From contig JAJTXY010000006.1 in NCBI GenBank assembly GCA_021463865.1, positions 1-64,000 on the forward strand: a stretch of 64,000 nt of DNA, in the 5' to 3' direction. Every line of letters begins with the position of its first letter. Positions within the stretch are counted from its first letter, which is position 1. The translations under genes and the position numbers were made by a program. The notes below the pieces were generated by a model. It was not told the origin of the DNA. It did not search any database and saw nothing but the letters and a program-made list of their open reading frames with translations. This document shows, one piece after another, positions 60,482-64,000 of this stretch. The stretch comes from Anaerolineae bacterium. Its GTDB lineage: Bacteria > Chloroflexota > Anaerolineae > Aggregatilineales > J027.

Positions 60482-61450
60482 TTAGCCCCACAGATTGGCA
60501 AGGAACTTCATTTTTTCGATTGTCTGGAAGGATTCCCCACCCTCATGATTGTTATAGTGCCAAACACGGATATCTTTGGGGCCAGCATAGTGATTATAAG
60601 CAGCAAAGACGGTGCGTGGGGGGCAAATGTCATCCATAAGAGCCACCGAAAATAGGGCCTTGGCATGGGCACGCGGCGCTAAATTGACCCCATCAAAATA
60701 GTTCAGGGTGGTAAAAACCGTCTCAATTTTTTCGCGGTGGGTCTTGCAAAAACGAGCGATTTCGGCGTAAGGATGGGTGTCGGTGATTTCGGTGGCTTTG
60801 CGATAATGGCATAGGAATGGCACATCCGGCATGGTGGCTTCAATGGTCGGCTCCAAGCCAGCGACGGCCAGCGCAATGCCTCCACCCTGACTGCCGCCTG
60901 TAACCGCGATATGCTCTTTATCAACGGCGGGGTGAGTACGGGCCGCTTCCACCGCACGCACGGCATCGGTGAACACCCGACGATAGTAGTAAGTCTTGGG
61001 GTTTAAGATACCGCGTGTCATAAAACCGGGGAAATGCGGATTTGCACCATCGGGTTCGGGATCGGGGGTGTCACCCTGCCGCCATGTCGTACCCTGTCCG
61101 CGTGTATCCATAACAAAATGGGCATAGCCCACGCTGGCCCAATGCAGCCAATCAATCGGTAGGCCGCGTCCGCCGCCGTATCCGATAAATTCCACCACGC
61201 AGGGCAGAGGTTCAGTGCGTTGATGGGGCAAAATAAACCAACCCTTAATCGGCTGGCCGCCATACCCGTTATACGTTACGTCAAAGACATCCACCGTTTT
61301 ATAGCCCGCTTCAACCGGCGTGAAGATGGCATTAATGGGAAATTTGCGGGTTTCGGCAAGGGTATCGGCCCAAAAACTATCAAAATCCGGTGATTCGTGA
61401 CGCGATGGATAATATTGTTGAAGTTCTTCAAGTGGTAGGTCTACAAACAT
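60482..61450 (-). CDS. axeA: Acetyl-xylan esterase/cephalosporin-C deacetylase-like protein
   Basis: A 322-residue alpha/beta-hydrolase of the CE7 (AXE1) family, removing acetyl groups from xylan oligomers or related sugars. The nucleophile Ser lies in [15 protein letters not shown] (GGSQGG). [32 protein letters not shown] (acid) and YNNHEGG (His) fit the triad. ATG at 61450 is chosen because GGAGG is eight bases upstream; the ATG at 61456 is only two bases from it. It is probably cytoplasmic. Confidence 0.88.
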   Translation of the reverse strand: MFVDLPLEELQQYYPSRHESPDFDSFWADTLAETRKFPINAIFTPVEAGYKTVDVFDVTYNGYGGQPIKGWFILPHQRTEPLPCVVEFIGYGGGRGLPIDWLHWASVGYAHFVMDTRGQGTTWRQGDTPDPEPDGANPHFPGFMTRGILNPKTYYYRRVFTDAVRAVEAARTHPAVDKEHIAVTGGSQGGGIALAVAGLEPTIEATMPDVPFLCHYRKATEITDTHPYAEIARFCKTHREKIETVFTTLNYFDGVNLAPRAHAKALFSVALMDDICPPRTVFAAYNHYAGPKDIRVWHYNNHEGGESFQTIEKMKFLANLWG

Positions 61451-61506
61451 GAGCATCTCCTCCCTACGGAGATTGGGGAAAGGAAAATAGAAAACGGAAA
61501 AATGAA

Positions 61507-61926
61507 TTAGCTCCCAAGTGTAATATAGACTTCATCCTCTTGCACAGTCACAGGAAAACTTTTGATGGGCAAGGTTTCAATTGCGTCCATTAATTCACCA
61601 AACAATCGGATGCGTGGGTTCTCACTTTTGCTATATTCGGACATCGGTGGCGGCAAAATGGCCTCCCATTCGACCTCACCCGACTCGACGCGATAGGCGG
61701 CCCCATGCAGCGCACACACAATTAAGCCATCAGTGTATTCGCCACGATGCAAAGGCGCTCCGGCATGACCACAGCGATTTTCCAGCGCGTAGATGTTGGC
61801 CCAATGTCGCACGATAAAAATATCGGTATTTTCGACTCGATAGCAGCGGGGCTTATCATGTTCCAGTTCTTCGACATGGCAGACGCGAACCAGTTTTCCC
61901 AAAATTGACCTCACAGTGGATGACAA
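61507..61926 (-). CDS. Rieske-type [2Fe-2S] protein
   Basis: A 139-residue ferredoxin-like protein. The Rieske cluster ligands are C52-G-H54 in [14 protein letters not shown] and C71-x-x-H74 in [15 protein letters not shown]. Such small cytoplasmic Rieske proteins pass electrons to oxygenases or nitrite/nitrate-type reductases. No partner gene is adjacent. A final beta-rich part follows. The gene lies 56 bases upstream of the acetyl esterase, probably in a separate or loosely linked unit. Confidence 0.85.
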   Translation of the reverse strand: MSSTVRSILGKLVRVCHVEELEHDKPRCYRVENTDIFIVRHWANIYALENRCGHAGAPLHRGEYTDGLIVCALHGAAYRVESGEVEWEAILPPPMSEYSKSENPRIRLFGELMDAIETLPIKSFPVTVQEDEVYITLGS

Positions 61927-61990
61927 GCAGCGATGCGCCCATTATTATAATGCCCATACTTTAACCTAGATTTATTGCGAATTGATAAAC

Positions 61991-63103
61991 ATGCCCAAAA
62001 TCGGAATTGACGCCCGCCTACTGTATTATCGGAAAGGCGGTATCTCAGAATATACCCGCCAATTGATTTTGGCCCTCGCAGAATTGGATACCACTTCCGA
62101 CTATGCCATCCTGCATAATTTTCGGGATGCCGGGAATTATGCGGTTGCGTCCAATTTCCACCGCGTGAACCTCTATACCCCCTGCCACCATCGCTGGGAG
62201 CGCACCGCCCTATCGGTAGAATTGGCCCGACATCGGCTGGATGTGCTGCACAGTCCCGATTTTATCCCGCCGCGCCGAGGGGCACGCCGCCATATCATCA
62301 CGATTCACGACCTGCATTTTTTGCATTATCCCCAATTCCAAACCGCCGAAAGCCTGCGTTATTATCGTGACCAAATCCGTTGGGCCGTCTGCCACGCCGA
62401 CCATATTTTTGCCCAGACCGAGACGACCAAACGCGAAATTGTCGAGATGCTGGATGTGCCACCGGAAAAAATCACCGTGCATTTGTTGGGGGTCAATCCG
62501 AACTTTCGTGTTTTGCCAGAAAATGAAATCCAAGCGACCCTTGCCCCCTATGATTTGCCGACTCAATATCTGTTGTTTGTCAGTACGATTGAGCCGCGCA
62601 AAAATATTCCCGGTCTGCTGCGGGCCTATGCCCAATTACGAACGACCCACCCCGACGTGCCAAAATTGGTCATCGGAGGTCAGCGCGGTTGGTTTGCCGA
62701 TCAGGAATTGGCCCCGATTGCGGAACTTGGCCTAACCGAGCATGTGCGGCTGTTTGAGGATGTGCCTTTTGGGGTTTTGCCCGCCTTGTATAATGGGGCG
62801 CGTTTGTTGGTGATGCCGTCGTTTTATGAAGGCTTTGGGATGCCCGCCATTGAAGCGATGGCCTGTGGCACCCCTGTCGTCGTCACCGAACGCGGCGCAT
62901 TGCCAGAAGTGGTCGGCGAACACGGTATCTATGTCAATCCTGATGAGCCGGAAAGTATCATGCAGGGGATCACCCGGTTGTTGGAGGACTCCGCCCTTTA
63001 TGACCGATTGCGCGAAAGTGGTCTGCGACACGCGGCCACTTTTTCTTGGCGTCGGACGGCGGAAATTGCATTGGATGTTTATCGCAAAATAATCGAGTCA
63101 TAA
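61991..63103 (+). CDS. GT4 family glycosyltransferase
   Basis: A 370-residue GT-B-fold glycosyltransferase. It starts KIGIDARLLYYRKGGISEYT (donor/acceptor Gly-rich loop). The middle has STIEPRKNIPGLLRAY, the usual start of the C-terminal domain, and PSFYEGFGMPAIEAMACGTP, the EX7E motif binding the nucleotide sugar. It would extend a surface polysaccharide. ATG at 61991 is preferred over the TTG at 61982 because the protein then starts as related enzymes do. A GT39-type gene follows after six bases. Confidence 0.9.
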   Translation: MPKIGIDARLLYYRKGGISEYTRQLILALAELDTTSDYAILHNFRDAGNYAVASNFHRVNLYTPCHHRWERTALSVELARHRLDVLHSPDFIPPRRGARRHIITIHDLHFLHYPQFQTAESLRYYRDQIRWAVCHADHIFAQTETTKREIVEMLDVPPEKITVHLLGVNPNFRVLPENEIQATLAPYDLPTQYLLFVSTIEPRKNIPGLLRAYAQLRTTHPDVPKLVIGGQRGWFADQELAPIAELGLTEHVRLFEDVPFGVLPALYNGARLLVMPSFYEGFGMPAIEAMACGTPVVVTERGALPEVVGEHGIYVNPDEPESIMQGITRLLEDSALYDRLRESGLRHAATFSWRRTAEIALDVYRKIIES

Positions 63104-63109
63104 ATCGTT

Positions 63110-64000
63110 ATGAAAAAATCGGCGCTGATTGCTCTATTCCTTTGTTACTGCGCGATGGTGGGGTCGGTATGGGTTGCCCATTCGGTATTTGAGAAGCTGC
63201 CCCATCTGGAAGATGAGATGGCCTATCTCTATCAGGCCAAGATTTTTGCGCGGGGTGATACCTATGTGGATGTTCCCCAACCGCTGCGTTCGTATTGGCA
63301 GCCCTTTTTGCTCTCGGAAGATGGCAAACGTTTTGGTAAATATCCCCCCGGTTGGCCTTTGCTGCTGGCGGTGGGGGTCAAACTCAACATGACATGGGCC
63401 ATTAACGCTTGGATTGGCATGTTAAGTGTCGCCCTCACCTATCGACTGGCCCGGGAAGTGTTTAACGAACAGACCGGGGTGGTTGCAGCGGCTCTATTGA
63501 CGATCAGCCCGATTGCCCTGTTGATTAATGGCACCTTGATGGGTCACACCTCCGCCCAATTTTTTACCCTCTTATTCCTATATGGGGCGTGGCAGATCGA
63601 AAAAGGTAAACATCCTTTTGGATGGGCGGCCATTAGTGGCATGTCGTTGGGGATGCTGGTCGCTAATCGGCCTTTAACCGCCGCTGGAGTTGCGGTGCCA
63701 TTGGTGATATACAGCGGCTTGCGAGTGCTGGTGGCGCTGATTCGAACGATTCAGCGGGGGTGGTCAAAACGAAAGACCAACAAGACCCCTGCCCGTCAAT
63801 GGCTCACCGATGAAAACGGACAAGTGATCTGGTGGGCACGCTTGGTAATCCTATACATTCCCCTCACTATTGCGACAGGGGCAGCATATTGGGCGGTTGG
63901 TGAATTGGTGCTGAAAAAAGGCGGCGACCCATTTTGGCCCAAATGGCCTGTCTTGGCAATGGGTGGTGCAATCGGAGTAGCGATGATGGCATGGGTGGTC
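63110..64000 (+). CDS. GT39-like membrane glycosyltransferase, 3' end outside the window
   Basis: An open frame of 297 codons from ATG at 63110 that runs past the right edge. It begins with one hydrophobic helix (ALIALFLCYCAMVGSVWV), then HLEDEMAYLYQAKIFARG, with the Asp-Glu pair in the first loop as in polyprenyl-phosphate-sugar-dependent glycosyltransferases. The KYPPGWPLLLAVGV region and further helices follow. It pairs with the GT4 gene six bases upstream, so the two may act on one lipid-linked glycan. The C-terminus is not visible. Confidence 0.8.
   Translation, partial: MKKSALIALFLCYCAMVGSVWVAHSVFEKLPHLEDEMAYLYQAKIFARGDTYVDVPQPLRSYWQPFLLSEDGKRFGKYPPGWPLLLAVGVKLNMTWAINAWIGMLSVALTYRLAREVFNEQTGVVAAALLTISPIALLINGTLMGHTSAQFFTLLFLYGAWQIEKGKHPFGWAAISGMSLGMLVANRPLTAAGVAVPLVIYSGLRVLVALIRTIQRGWSKRKTNKTPARQWLTDENGQVIWWARLVILYIPLTIATGAAYWAVGELVLKKGGDPFWPKWPVLAMGGAIGVAMMAWVV

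Noticed and set aside
1-64000. tRNA, rRNA, CRISPR arrays, complete insertion sequences and origins
   Set aside because: None could be supported by eye; intergenic regions are short and show no such structures.

Overview
The window looks like chromosomal DNA of a free-living bacterium, most likely a member of the Chloroflexota (Anaerolineae-like). This placement is inferred from gene content: Thr/Pro-rich extracellular linkers behind single membrane anchors, secreted HExxH proteases with tandem paralogs, a YtxH protein, a zinc-ribbon/TIR fusion, a MurA with Asp at the fosfomycin-target Cys position, and many GT39-type membrane glycosyltransferases. Genes are packed on both strands. Operons run with 4-base ATGA or TTGA overlaps, and several convergent pairs abut or overlap.

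Layout. 1-7.3 kb: tail of a possible transposase, a secreted propeller-like protein, a CoiA-like protein, a TPR membrane protein, a large membrane histidine kinase, and a LapA-like/MscS pair. 7.4-15.2 kb: a branched-chain-amino-acid-type (Liv) ABC transporter operon (livG, acyl-CoA synthetase, livH, livM, binding protein, livF), followed by a HAD protein and a Doc-type toxin-antitoxin pair. 17.0-24.4 kb (minus strand): a nearly complete histidine operon hisG-D-C-B-H-A-orf-F-I-E, with an unknown membrane ORF inserted between hisA and hisF. 24.5-31.3 kb: TIR fusion protein, YtxH, Uma2 nuclease-like protein, two paralogous secreted metalloproteases and a decayed toxin-antitoxin locus. 31.3-39.2 kb: CPBP protease, enoyl-CoA hydratase, thioesterase, DtxR-type regulator, branched-chain aminotransferase, aspartokinase and CorA. 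39.2-49.8 kb: glycoside hydrolase-like protein, GT39 glycosyltransferase, lipoprotein, amidohydrolase, YitT, methyltransferase, GH1 beta-glucosidase and RimO. 49.9-64 kb: SET-domain protein, PhnD-like lipoprotein, an envelope operon (two GT2 enzymes, SAM hydrolase, MurA, two unknowns), a cyclase/AAA pair, a coiled-coil protein, an acetyl esterase, a Rieske protein, a GT4 enzyme and the start of another GT39-type protein.

The most interesting signal lies in amino-acid gene leaders. The his operon is preceded by an unannotated 24-codon leader peptide with five consecutive His codons, mutually exclusive RNA stems and an intrinsic terminator. Its promoter would start transcription at, or within a base or two of, the ATG. 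The aspartokinase gene is preceded by a Thr/Met/Ile-rich leader ORF whose 3' part can pair (13 of 14 positions) with the 5' arm of a 13-bp hairpin just upstream of the gene. The branched-chain aminotransferase has a 12-codon leader ORF with four Ile and one Val codon ending 9 bases before its start. Together they suggest that this lineage uses ribosome-mediated leader-peptide control widely. The his case is strong, the lysC case good, and the ilvE case speculative.

The one stretch over 500 bases without a protein gene, 37516-38032, holds the aspartokinase leader and a nested inverted repeat upstream of corA. The 24195-24506 gap holds the his attenuator and two divergent promoters. I saw no rRNA, tRNA, CRISPR array or complete insertion sequence.
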